A stretch of DNA of 64,000 bases, taken from positions 235,983 to 299,982 of the forward strand of contig NW_017803135.1 in the NCBI RefSeq assembly GCF_001625305.1. Reading direction: 5' to 3'. The notes beneath the pieces are model-generated. The model saw nothing but the letters and a program-made list of their open reading frames with translations. It had not been told where the DNA came from and did not search any database. How positions within the stretch are numbered: the first letter of the stretch is position 1; each line of letters opens with the position of its first letter. The translations under genes and the position numbers were made by a program. Positions 33,840 to 47,700 of the stretch are shown in pieces. Source of the DNA: Branchiostoma belcheri. Its lineage: Eukaryota > Chordata > Leptocardii > Amphioxiformes > Branchiostomatidae.

Positions 33840-34188
33840 GCATTGGTTTACCTCTGCTACATGTGGTAATTAAAATATTGTGGAAACACAAGGACTATCA
33901 TGTCATCATTGTCTGCTGGTAAGAGCGCACATAAAGATAAGGCTGGTGCTGTCCTTGGTGCTGATCATGTCATTCCGCAGGCACCTGCTAGATGACGCTT
34001 CAACACAGTATAGCCACTTCTAGATCGGCACGATTCACGGCAGATGCGGCAGTTATTAGTCCTCAACAGTCCCCAATAGACAACTATGGGTGCAGCTGAT
34101 ATGTATGTAGATACAGCGTATTGTGTGTGGAGGGGCTACAACCATCATCCTGTGTTCTGTTTGCTAGATATCACCACATTAGTTAACT

Positions 34189-35045
34189 AGAGTTCCCCGA
34201 TCCCATACCTTCGCCAAATGATGTTAATCTTTATAACTGAAATTATAGATTAGATTATTCCCCCCTGATTTAAGAAATAGGAACCTAATTTTCATGAATT
34301 ATATCATTTTATTATAATCTCAACCAAAAGACAGCCTTATATTAACAAACAATGCATTCTAGCATTTCGTAATAAATTATGCAAATGAGGTCCTGATTTG
34401 AATAAATTATGTTTAATGATGTTCACCTCAACTAAACTTTCAAATACCACAAGTATGAAATTCCAGGCAGTTATCATTACATAATTATAAAATTTTCTCA
34501 TTAATTATGCAAATTAAGTCATTATTAACATAATCAATATCTTCCTGTGTTTCTCTCGTTGTCAATTACCAATGTCACAAGCTTCAATTGTCCTATCATG
34601 GAATGCAGCTGATTTATAGAATTTCCCCATAAATTATGCAAATTACATCCATATTTGCATAATTGTCACATAATTATATTAAACATCACGTAAGCTACCT
34701 ACATACCAAAAATCACGACGATCCGTCAACCGGTTCTTGAGTTATCCCCTTTTGAATATTTTCAAGAATATATCGCTGCAGTTCCAGAGCAAGCCGCTAG
34801 GGGGCCTAAACTCACATCACTTCTTCCCCAGCACAAGAGCTACCTACCATCTAAATTTCATCACCATAGCATGTCTAGATCATGAGATATCAAAACCGGA
34901 AGTTCAGCTGCAGTACCATAACAAGCCGCTAGGGGGTCCAAAATCTAATCATTTTGAGGTCTCATCAAGACTTACCCATCTACCAAGTATCAAGACAATC
35001 CATCAAGGCCTTCTCAAGTTATCGTGTTGACAGACAGACAGACAG

Positions 35046-35080
<35 letters not shown>

Positions 35081-35117
35081 AACGCCCCTGAAAACATAAC
35101 CTTCTTGGCGAAGGTAA
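34189..35117. repeat. 1-kb repeat element, copy 1
   Basis: It starts AGAGTTCCCCGATCC. Near the left it has TACCTTCGCCAA and at the right end TTGGCGAAGGTA, a 12-base inverted pair. Inside are three TTATGCAAAT words (near 34378, 34506 and 34636) and one inverted copy, two GCCGCTAGGGGG segments, and a GACAGACA-(AC)n run. It has no coding capacity and is probably a non-autonomous element of unknown class. Confidence 0.65.
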
Positions 35118-35250
35118 TGAATGAATGAATGAATGAATGGAAGAATGAATGAATGAATGAATGAATGAATGAATGAATGAATGAATGAATGAATGAATGA
35201 ATGCTTTATGTCCGTGCCGTGTGGGCTTATACGACACCATTTCATAACAC
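35116..35250 (-). mobile_element. (GAAT)n run with LINE-like tail between the two 1-kb elements
   Basis: On the minus strand a tail-like sequence ending GGCACGGACATAAAG leads into (CATT)n. That resembles the 3' end of a short non-LTR retrotransposon insertion. Confidence 0.4.
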
Positions 35251-35251
35251 T

Positions 35252-36107
35252 AGAGTTCCCCGATCCCATACCTTCGCCAAATGATGTTAATCTTTATAAC
35301 TGAAATTATAGATTAGATTATTCCCCCTGATTTAAGAAATAGGAACCTAATTTTCATGAATTATATCATTTTATTATAATCTCAACCAAAAGACAGCCTT
35401 ATATTAACAAACAATGCATTCTAGCATTTCGTAATAAATTATGCAAATGAGGTCCTGATTTGAATAAATTATGTTTAATGATGTTCACCTCAACTAAACT
35501 TTCAAATACCACAAGTATGAAATTCCAGGCAGTTATCATTACATAATTATAAAAATTTTCTCATTAATTATGCAAATTAAGTCATTATTAACATAATCAA
35601 TATCTTCCTGTGTTTCTCTCGTTGTCAATTACCAATGTCACAAGCTTCAATTGTCCTATCATGGAATGCAGCTGATTTATAGAATTTCCCCATAAATTAT
35701 GCAAATTACATTCATATTTGCATAATTGTCACATAATTATATTAAACATCACGTAAGCTACCTACATACCAAAAATCACGACGATCCGTCTACCGGTTCT
35801 TGAGTTATCCCCTTTTGAATATTTTCAAGAATATATCCCTGCAGTTCCAGAGCAAGCCGCTAGGGGGCCCAAACTTACGTCACTTTTTCCCCAGCACAAG
35901 AGCTACCTACCACCCAAATTTCATCACCATAGCATGTCTAGATCATGAGATATCAAAACCGGAAGTTCAGCTGCAGTACCATTAAAAGCCGCTAGGGGGC
36001 CCAAAATCTAATCATTTTGAGGTCTCATCAAGACCTACCCACCTACCAAGTATCAAGACAATCCATCAAGGCCTTCTCAAGTTATCGTGTTGACAGACAG
36101 ACAGACA

Positions 36108-36147
<40 letters not shown>

Positions 36148-36186
36148 AACGCCGCTGAAAACATAACCTTCTTGGCGAAGGTAATA
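35252..36186. repeat. 1-kb repeat element, copy 2
   Basis: Nearly identical to 34189-35117 along its whole length, with only scattered single-base differences, so the duplication is recent. Copies E and F lie in otherwise comparable spacers, and only the E-side spacer has this insert. Confidence 0.7.
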
Positions 36187-36333
36187 AACAACAATTCTAT
36201 TTGATGGTTTTGTTCTGTTGCAATGAACCTACCTTCTTACCGTCGCTATTGTTGTCATGGTGAGAATCACCCGCTCATTCAATACCATCGTGATGCTGAT
36301 AATCCACATCTTTCATCATCCATAACTTCTGTT

Positions 36334-36438
36334 CACTCTCTCACTCACTCACTCACTCACTCACTCACTCACTCACTCTCTCACTCACACACTCACTCAG
36401 TCACTCACTCACTCACTCACTCACTCACTCACTCACTC
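36334..36438. repeat. (ACTC)n simple repeat beside copy E
   Basis: The sequence left of this tract is of the type found beside A, D and F. The sequence right of it is of the type found beside B, C and G. The tract is therefore a switch point. Confidence 0.85.
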
Positions 36439-39400
36439 ATTTCATTGAGCTTACTCGGAACTCATATACATGTATGACTTTGTTTCCTTTATGCATTGTC
36501 GTGCTAATCCCTGATTCTAGATATAGAACATAAAGGAATTGTCCAAATGGCTGCCTACTTATAATGAGTGCAAGAAATTCCACCGAAGACTACGAATGTA
36601 TAGTCTCCCTACGCAATACATAGTCCTGCAAAGTAAATCAATTCCCCTTATCATGTAGTAGAAGCTGCTATACTTAGTAATACATAGTAAGCAATTTGTG
36701 ACCAAGATAGCTATGTAATGACATGATATGACAAGACAGATTGGAGGTGTTCAGTAGTGTCTCCATAGTTAGCTAATCCTGAGTGACGATTTGCTATAAC
36801 TACTAACGGCTTTACTCTACTCGTGGAGGGCACTTTTACATAATCTAATATTGTTCAGTACTGATGCTATGTTGGGATGGGATGTCTTGTCCCCGTAGAT
36901 AACTTTCATCATATTCAAAGACTGTCGGTAATACTTCATGGCTTTACTGTGATCACTGAGTCGTTTCCAACATACCCCAATGTTAGAAAGTGATTCCGCA
37001 ATGTCAGGATGTGGCGATGTTTCGCCATAAATAGCTTTCTTCATCTTTAGTGACTGTTCGTAATAACTGATAGCTTTTCTATGATCACCAAGGTGACTCC
37101 AACATGATCCAATGTTGTTTAGTGATGATGCAATGTCTGGATGTGTCGTTGTTTCGCCATAGATAGCCTTCATCATCTTCAGTGACTGTTCGTGATAACT
37201 AATAGCTTTCCTCTGATCACCAAGGTGACTCCAACATACCCCAATGTTGTTTAGTGATGATGCAATGTCTGGATGTGGCGTTGTTTCCCCATAGATAGCT
37301 TTCTTCATCTTCAGTGACTGTTCGTGATAACCTGATAGCTTTCCTCTGATCACCAAGGTGACTCCAACGTACCGCAATGTTGTTTAGTGATGATGCAATG
37401 TCGGGATGTGGCGTTGTTTCCCCATAGATAGCTTTCATCATCTTCAGTGACTGTTCGTAATAACTAATAGCTTTCCTCTGATCACCAAGGTCACTCCAAC
37501 ATGCCCCAATGTTGTTTAGTGGTGTAGCAATGTCGGGATGTGGCGTTGTTTTACCATAGATAGCTTTCCTCATCTTCAGTGACTGTTTGTAATAACTGAT
37601 AGCTTTCCTCTGATCACCAAGGTGACTCCAACATGTCCCAATGTTGTGTAGTGATCCAGCAATGTCGGGATGTGGCGTTGTTTCACCATAGATAGCTTTA
37701 CTCGTCTTCAGTGACTGTTCGTAATAGCTGATAGCTTTTCTCTGATCGCCAAGGCAGCTCCAACATGTCCCAATCTTTTCAAGTAACGAGGAAAATACGG
37801 GACTCAGTTTGTTGTGTGCATAAATTCTATTGCCAGCGCTAAGTACCAGTTCGTAGTAGCTCTTTGCTTTGTCATAGTCACCGCGACTGCGTGAGACACT
37901 GCCTAATGCCAAAAGTATGTCAAACAGCTTTTCCTGGTCACCACACGCCGCCTCCTCCAGTGCTGCCTCCAAGTGACGTATGGATGCGTCTAACTGCAAA
38001 AGCTGATGCGTTATTCGACCCCTGGTTTAAGACGAGTTGTCAAAGATGGCTGTTGGGAATATCGTTGTTGGTTGATTATCCTTTTTAACTGTGTTCATAA
38101 TGCATCTTTTTAATGGAAAGGCTGTATAGTAGTACCTGAACAACATTTTAGAGTCCGGTATGTGGAAAACTGACTCAACTACCGTGTCTTCTACGTCATG
38201 TTTGTCCAGTTGGACTTTCATCTCCGCGAGAGGAGACAGTTTGTCCTTCTGTCCTCCGTTGGCGATGTACGTTCTTAACCGTAGCTCCGCTGAGATGCTG
38301 ATCAGCACAGTCAAGTGGTGGGCATTTTCGTGACTGATCCGCTGTGTCTTCTCTAACTCTTCTATCATTCCCCACACACTGGGGATCGTGATACCACAGC
38401 AAATACTTAACACATCAACGGCCACGCTGGGTAAACGGTATATTTCTTTCTTCACATCCAGAAGTTGGTCCGTTGCTTCAACGTTTTCTATTTGTCCGAT
38501 ATTATCCTTAAGTATTAGCATTGCTGACAACCGTGACAGAGCAGGGGAACGGTCTACGCTTTTGTTGACAATGCTTGTATACTCCTCTACCAAAGACTCA
38601 TCCCCTGTTAAGTAGGTCACCCGTCTGAGGATGTCTGACAGGTGATAGCCCTCCGCCAGAGCTATTCTGATATACTGATACTTGGCCAACTTGGCAGGAG
38701 TCTGGATGAGACTAACGGGAGGTTTGCTTTTGGTTTCGTCTCTTCCAAACGGAGTCTTAGAAGCCCATGGCATGAAGCCGTCGAAGGCGAAGCCGCGAGG
38801 TGTGACGGAGTCGTAGAACCAGACTTTCTTTGGGTCTTCTGAGAGAAAGTCGTTGAGTGACGGGATGGCCATAGCTGGGAGGATGGTTTCCCCAAGGTTG
38901 ATGACTTTTAGATGTAAGTAGTGTGTGAGATTTATGAAGTACCTCCGTGTATCATCATCATCCTTCCCCTCCTCAGTCAGAATGGCGAACTCCAGGTCGG
39001 AGTACGGCGTCACCAGTTCTGTGGCCTGTGACCCCAACCCCATGAAAGCGTACTTACAGGGAGGAGGTCCGAGTTTGGCGATGCATTCATCTGTCAGTAC
39101 TTGGATGAACTCTCGTCTTCCAAATGTGATGGTCTTGAACAAGTTCTTGATTGCTTCAGCTCGTTTGATCTCTACATCTCTCACGACGGGATCGTCTTCA
39201 TCATACTGATAAGGGTTGTGTTCCTGATGAATTGTTTCGAGCTGAGATTTTGCACGGGCGCGCAAGTTGTCCAGTTCCTTTATGTGATCTAACGCGCTGC
39301 TATACGTACACGGTTCACAGTCAAGGTTACAGGTGTTTCTAAGAAACTGCCTTTCTGTTTCTTGCAGTTTTGTTACCATGTTTTGTTTGTCTCCATCTGT

Positions 39401-40570
39401 TCTGGCCATGGAGGCGTTATACAGAGCTGCCGCCTGTGTGAATTTCCTACCTTCTCCTGTCCGCTTACCTCGCTCGACGTAGACGTCACCCAACCTGCTC
39501 AGACAGTCGGCTTCTTTAGCCTTGTTGGGTTTACTGCGATCTGTAGGTTGGAATTTAAAAAGATCAGACAAAAGGAAGCAAAGTTGTGCACTTATTTCTA
39601 ACTTTGTACAAGACGAAGTCGTCGATAATAGAGAAAAATATGCTAATTGAATTTTCAATGAAAAATACAAGATTGAGATTATATCATGTATAAATAAAAG
39701 TTTTAACCGACCGTGAACCAGCTTCAGGGCGGCTGCTATGTTCGTCTCTGCTGCGTCCAGGTCTCCATTTCTCACGTCACGGTCTGCCGTCTGGATGTAC
39801 CTGCGGTAGGATCTGAACAACGAAACAAACGTTGTGAAATAATCATGCTGTACAATAGCAATATTGTGCCAATTATCCATTAGTATTGTGACATAAATCT
39901 GTACAGCCTATACTACTGTTACACACAGTAACATTAAATGACGTGATACATTTCCGGCCATATTTTCTTAGATTGGCTAATTGATCCTTAGCAAATCCTT
40001 TACCAAAACTTGATTTTTAACTTGGTTTAAAATTATTCCCAATTAAAAAAAAAAGATAGTCAATGGTCCTATATTCTAATATATTGGACCGGAAACAACA
40101 TCTGTTACATTAGACAAGAAAAATAGAGCACTAACATGTCGTCAACTTGACTGGTGGTCCCGTCGCTAGAGGGCGCAGCTGAGAAGGCAGAGAAGTGGCC
40201 CTTCCGTCCTCTCACGTCTTGTTGTTTTTGGACACGTGTTGACCTCTATGAGAACCGATAGGAAGTAGTATATGATATAGAAAGAAATTAAAGATTAACA
40301 GGTGGTCATGTAATCCACAGAATAGCTTTGGCCTTTCGAAAGCAAACTGAGTCTTTGTTGAATACAGAAATGAATATAAAACGATGATTGGTTGTTTATT
40401 TGGACTCCATTTAAGTACAGTGGCGCGATAAACACACTTCATGCTATTGTCGAGATATACGCATATCCACCGTTCAAAAATGGATTTACCCCGGTATGTT
40501 AACAACTATCTGGTCCTTACAGATTCAGTACAAACCCCACCCAGACTTTTGTTGGTGGAATTGAGCAACA

Positions 40571-41547
<977 letters not shown>

Positions 41548-41682
41548 GAAGGCAATACAAGACGTTGGTATCATTCTAGCGTAGCGCAAAAAATCCCTTG
41601 ACACGATAAGCCTTTCTCAATTAGCGGCGAGAAATGCATGGCGGGATTTATGGAGATAAACAACCCAGACGTCTAGTCAACA

Positions 41683-41935
41683 AGCACGTCGACAGAACGT
41701 ACTGCGCCTGCGCAGAACCCTAGATTTTCGCGTTTTTCGTTGGGTTTTTGGTCAACGTTGCATCAGAATTTTGACTGTTGCAGAGGGTATCTTTCCCGAC
41801 ACAACATTTGGAAACTATTGTCGAAATCCTAACCTTATATGTGCGAATACAACCTTATATGAGACGTTCTGCCGAAGGGCTTTGCACAATACATTGCGGG
41901 TTTCGCGCAGGCGCAGTACGCTCTGCCGACGTGCT
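41683..41935. mobile_element. MITE with 9-bp target duplication in intron 1 of copy E
   Basis: TAGTCAACA flanks both sides (41674-41682 and 41936-41944). The ends are inverted repeats of about 31 bases, beginning AGCACGTCGACAGAACGTAC at the left and AGCACGTCGGCAGAGCGTAC when the right end is read on the other strand. There is no coding capacity. A 9-bp duplication with long inverted ends is typical of Mutator-like elements. Copy A has a single GTCTAGTCA here with no insert. Confidence 0.8.
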
Positions 41936-43399
41936 TAGTCAACATGGCAAGTAAAAGTAGTTCGCTCACCTTGTTTTTGGTTCTGGTGATGTCTTGTCTG
42001 ATTTTTGCGGAGTGCAGTAAGCGGTGAACAATGACAACTGTTCCATGAATGTTGTGACACCGCGCCAGTGCCCTGTTGTACAGAGCAGTAGCTCTGGTCA
42101 AGTTTCTAGTGTCTCCAGTTTCTGTTCCTCTTTTCAGATACACGTCACCCAGACTCTTGATCGCTTCTGTTTCTAACATGCTGTTGTCGTTTACTATCGC
42201 CTCTACCATCACCTGTGCGTATCCAACCAGCAAAGAGTCTGTGTTACCTCCGGTAGCCCGTCTCTTGTCCAGGGCTTGAAACTTTGCCGCTACCTTTGCA
42301 GGTGTAGTCGTCTCCTTGTCTTCAGTTGTCTGTTCCTTACCCTGTGATGACACCCCTTGTAAAAGCCTCTCCGTGTAGTGGTAGCGGTGTTCTATACCAT
42401 CTGCCTGTTCTTCATGGTAACACCGCACCATAGCAGTCAGATAAAGCGCCAAGGCTGTGTTGAACTTGCCCACATCCTTCCCGAGTCTTCCCTTCTCCAC
42501 GTTCACGTCGCCCAGAGTTTTGAGCAGCTCCACTTCCGCCAGCCTGTCCGTGTCGGCCATGGCGTCCACCAGGGCACGGAGGTAGCCTGTCTCCGCCCGG
42601 GCTAGTCCGTACCTCCTGCCCTTCTCGTCCGCCTCACGGAGTTTCTCACACACCCGCAACATGGCGACCCTCCGCTGAGAGAACGTCTGTAAAACTGTTC
42701 CCCGTTCTCCGTGTTGGCTTTATGCGCGTGACTCGAGCAAACACAGGTCTGGACAAACATTCCACTGCTGGTGTCAACATTACATCATCCGCCAGCCGAT
42801 AACAAAGTTCGAAAGTCCAGTAACCTCACTTAAACATCGCTAATACTCGTAAACATGTCGGGTAGCGTGTTGTATCAGTTGGTTTAATGTTATGTTATTT
42901 ATTTCTCCGCACGGAGTTTCTCACAAACCAACAACATTTTTTTTTGGGGGGGGGGGTCATATTCTAACATTTCATGACTAGACATGGTGACGGTACACTC
43001 AAGTTATCAACCAACGCACAGGAAAATATAGGACAGAAAAATACTCATTTTTTTACTTGAGTTAAGTAAGGAAAGTCTTGTAAAGTGCATTTCCCAAGGG
43101 CACAAGATCGGTGGCATGTCAGGCACATAAGCCGAGCACATAAGCCATACGACCCCGCATTGTTTCACCTGTGCTATATGTGGTAATGAAAATATTGTAG
43201 AAAAACAAGACCTATCATGTCATCATTGTCTGCTGATAAGAACGCACATAAGGGTAAGGCTGGTGCTGTCCTTGGTGCTGATCATGTTATTCCACAGGTA
43301 CCTGCTAGATGGCGCTACAACACAGTATAGCCACTTCTAGATCGGCACGACTCACGGCAGATGCGGCAGTTACTAGTCCCCAACAGTCCTCAATAGACA

Positions 43400-43870
43400 A
43401 CTATGGGTGTGGCTAATGTGTATGTAGATATAGCGTATTGTGTGTGGAGGGGCTACAGCCTTTCAACCATCATCCTGTATTCTGTTTGCTCAAGATTTTA
43501 CTTCTGCTGTATGTGGTAATAAAAAGATTCGTCACGAGTCACATTAGATGCGGCAGTTATATATATTAGTCCTTAACATTCCTCAATAGACAACTATGGG
43601 TGTGGCTGATGTGTATGTAGATATAGCGTATTGTGTGTGGAGGGGGGGGGGGCATTTTAACCATCATCCTGTATTCTGTTTGCTCAAGATTTTACTTCTG
43701 CTGTATGTGGTGATGAAAAGATTCTTCACGATTCACGGTAGATTTGCCAGTTAGTAGTCCTCAACAGTCCTCAATAGACAATAGACAGTCCTCAATAGAC
43801 ACTAGAAATAGCGTATTGTGTGTCGAGGGGGGGGGTACAACCATCATCCTGTATTCTGTTTGCTCAATTG
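43400..43870. repeat. tandem units of about 180 bp, three copies
   Basis: Same unit as at 25750-26035, each with CATCCTGTATTCTGTTTG. The third unit is rearranged, with CCTCAATAGACA repeated. Confidence 0.7.
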
Positions 43871-44061
43871 TACATACCAGTAGTCCACTAGATAGGTATC
43901 ACCACATTAGTTAAAAAAAACAATTTTATTTGATCGTTTTGTTCTGTTGCAATGAACCTGCCTTCTTACCGTCGCTGTTGTTGTCATGGTGAGAATCACC
44001 GGCTCATTCAATACCATCGTGATGCTGATAATCCACATCTTTCATCATCCATAACTTCTGT

Positions 44062-44375
44062 TCATTCACTCACTCATTCACTCACTCACTCACACACTCA
44101 CTCACACACTCACTCACTCACTCACTTATTCACTCATTCACTCACTCTCACACTCACTCACTAACTCACTAACTCACACACTCACTCACTCACTCTCACT
44201 CACTCACTCACACACTCACTCACTCACTCTCACTCACTCACTCACTCACTCACACACTCACTCACTGAGTCACTCACTCTCACACTCCCTCACTCACTCT
44301 CACTCACTCACTCACTCACTCACTCACTCACTCACTCACTCACTCTCTCAGTCTCTCACTCACTCACTCACTCGC
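44062..44375. repeat. (ACTC)n simple repeat beside copy F
   Basis: About 310 bases, the longest ACTC tract in the window, with CACA and CTCT interruptions. Confidence 0.9.
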
Positions 44376-44416
44376 TCCATTGAGCTTACTCAGAAACAAT
44401 ACAAGACTTTTTTTCC

Positions 44417-44422
44417 TTTATT
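44417..44422 (-). terminator. polyadenylation signal of copy F
   Basis: AATAAA on the minus strand, about 320 bases beyond the stop. Confidence 0.6.
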
Positions 44423-44739
44423 CATTTGTACAGTATAGACATGTAGTCCTGACTTTAGATATAGGACATATCGGAAAAGCATAAATCGCTGCTCAAGTGT
44501 AGGAATCCCACCAAAGACTGTACATGTAAGTTACATAATATCATACTACGCTACATTCGGGAAAGTACATTTGGTAGTTTCTTAGAATTCTTGTTATGTA
44601 ATAGAAGCCACCATACCGAGTATACATTTTGTGAGCAATATAGCTATGTAATGATATGATAGATTGAAGAAGTGTAGTAGTGTCTCTATAGTTAGTTAAT
44701 CCTGAGTGACGATTTGCGACAACTAATAATAGCTTTACT

Positions 44740-47700
44740 CTACTCGCGGAGGGCACTTTTACATAGTCTAATATTGTTCAGTACTGTTGCCATGTTGGGA
44801 TGTGCCGGGGTGTCCCGGTAGATAATTTCCATCCTATCTAATGACTGTTTGTAATATCTCATGGCTCTACTGTGATCACCAAGTTCAAACCAACATCTCC
44901 CAATGTTGTTTAGTACTGTTGCCAATTTGGGATGTGCCGGGTTGTCCCCATAGATTACTTTCATCATATTCAATGATGGTTCGTAATAGCTGAAGGCTTT
45001 ACTGTAGTCACCAAGGCCACTCCAACATGTCCCAATGTTGTTTAGTGATGAAGCAATGTCGGGATGTGGCGTTGTTTCGCCATAGATAGCTTTCCTCATC
45101 TTCAGTGACTGTTCGTAATAACTGATAGCTTTCCTCTGATCGCCAAGGCCACTCCAACATAACCCAATGCTGTTAAGTGATGACGCAATGTTAGGATGGG
45201 GCGTAGTTTCACCATAGATGGCTTTCCTCATCTTCAGTGACTGTTCGTAATAACTGATAGCTTTCCTCTGATCACCAAGGTCACTCCAACATGCCCCAAT
45301 GTTGCTTAGTGATCTAGCAATGTCGGGATGCGGCGTTGTTTCGCCATAGATAGCTTTCCTCATCTTCAGTGACTTTTCGTAATAAATGATAGCTTTTCTC
45401 TGATCACCAAGGCCCCACCAACATTTACCAACGTTGTTTAGTGATGAAGCAATGTCGGGATGTGGCGTTGTTTCGCAATAGATAGTTTTCGTCATCTTCA
45501 GTGACTGTTCGTAATACCTGATAGCTTTCCTCTGGTCACCAAGGTCACTCCAACAGTTCCCAACGTCGTGTAGTGATTTAGCAACGTCAGGATGTGGCGT
45601 TGTTTCGCCATAGATAGCTTTCATCATCTTCAGTGACTTTTCGTAATAACTAATAGATTTTCTCTGATCACCAAGGTCCCTCCAACATTTACCAATGTTG
45701 TTTAGTGATCTAGCAATGTCGGGATGTGGCGTTGTTTCGCCATAGATAGTTTTCGTCATCTTCAGTGACTGTTCGTAATACCTGATAGCTTTCCTCTGGT
45801 CACCAAGGTCACTCCAACAGTTCCCAACGTTGTGTAGTGATTTAGCAACGTCAGGATGTGGCGTTGTTTCGCCATAGATAGCTTTCATCATCTTCAGTGA
45901 CTTTTCGTAATAACTAATAGCTTTTCTCTGATCACCAAGGTCACTCCAACATGCGCCAATGTTGTTTAGTGATCTAGCAATGTCGGGATGTGGCGTTGTT
46001 TCGCCAAAGATAGCTTTCATCATCTTCAGTGACTGTTCGTAATACCTGATAGCTTTCTTCTGATCACCAAGGCTATTCCAACAGTTCCCAAAGTTGTTTA
46101 GCGATTTAGCAATGTCGGGATGTGGCGTTGTTTCACCATAGATAGCTTTCTCCATCTTCAGTGACTGTTCGTAATACCTGATAGCTTTCTTCTGATCACC
46201 AAGGTCACTCCAACATGTCCCAATATTGTTTAGTGATGATGCAATGTCGGGATGTGGTGTTGTTTCGCCATAGATAGCTTTCATCATCTTCAGTGACTGT
46301 TCGTAATAACTGGTAGCTTTTCTCTGATCACCAAGGTCACTCCAACATGTCCCAATATTGTTTAGTGATCCAGCAATGTCGGGATGTGGCGTTGTTTCGC
46401 CATAGATAGCTTTCGTCATCTTCAGTGACTGTTCGTGATAATTAATAGCTTTTCTCTTATCACCAAGGCGACTCCAACATACCCCAATGTTGTTTAGTGA
46501 TGACGCAATGTCGGGATGTGGCGTTGTTTCGCCATAGATAGCTTTCCTCATCTTCAGTGACTGTTCGTAATAACCGATAGCTTGTCTGTGATCACCAAGA
46601 CCGCTCCAACAGGATCCAACGTTTGTGAGTACCGCGAGAAATACGTCACGCATGTCGGTGCCTGCATAAATAGCATTTCCAGCGCTAAGTGCCAATTCGT
46701 AGTAGCTTTTTGCTTTCTCATAGCCCCCGCGACTGTTCCAGACACCGCCTAATGCAAAAAGTATTTCAAACTGCTTTTCCTCGTCACCACCCGCCTCTTC
46801 CAGTGCTGCCTCAAAGTGACGTACGGATGCGTTAAACTGCAACAGCTGTTGTGTTATTCTACCCCTAGTTTGAGATGAGGTGTCAAAGATAGCTGTTGGG
46901 AATATCTTTGTGCTTTGATCTTTCTTAATTTTGACAGTATCAATAATACATCTTTTTAATGGAATGGCTGTATAGTAGTACCTGAACAACATTTTAGAGT
47001 CCGGTATGTGGAAAACTGATTCAACGACGGTGTCATCTACGTCATGTTTGCCCAGTTCGGTTTTCATCTCCGTGAGAGGAGACAGTCTGTCCTTCTGTCC
47101 TCCGTTGGCAATGTACGTTCTTAACCGTAGCTCCGCTGAGATGCTGATCAGTACAGTCAGGTGGTGGGCATCTTCGTGACTGATCCGCTGTGTCTTGTGT
47201 AACTCTTCTATCATTCCCCACACACTTGCGATCGTGATACCGCAGCAAATACTCAACACATCAACGGCCACGCTGGGAAAACGGTAGATTTCTTTCTTGA
47301 CATCCAAAAACTGTGCCGTCGGTTCAACATTGTTTATTTCCCGAATGTTATCCTTCAGTATTGTCATTGCTGACAACCGTGACAGAATAGGGGAACGGTC
47401 TACGCTTTTGTTGACAATAATTGTATATTCATCTACCAAAGATTCATCCCCTGTTAAGTAGGTCACCCGTCTGAGGATGTCTGACAGGTGATAGCCTTCC
47501 GCCAGGGCGATTCTGAGATTCTGATACTCGGCCAACTTGGCAGGAGTCTGGATGAGACTAACGGGAGGTTTGTTTTTGGTTTGGTCTCTTCCAAACGGAG
47601 TCTTAGAAGCCCATGGCATGAAGCCGTCGAAGGCGAAGCCGCGAGGTGTGACGGAGTCGTAGAACCAGTTTTTCTCTGGGTCTTCTGAGAGAAAGTCGTT

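Larger units (their letters stand above)
32534..36480. other. spacer between copies D and E
   Basis: Class 2 upstream region of D, a triple 60-bp tandem repeat, an unassigned stretch (33290-33660), a SINE head, part of a 180-bp unit, two tandem copies of a 1-kb repeat element with a LINE tail between them, and an ACTC tract. No gene is visible. A simple-repeat frame reading FIHSFIHS is not coding. Confidence 0.7.
42663..44416. other. spacer between copies E and F
   Basis: Class 1 upstream region of E, a degenerate SINE head near 43030-43158, about three units of the 180-bp repeat (43400-43870), the block shared with 250-390, and a long ACTC tract. No gene is visible. Confidence 0.7.

Noticed and set aside
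35003-35269. Frames reading FIHSFIHS and CVCVCV
   Set aside because: Translations of (GAAT)n and (AC)n microsatellites.
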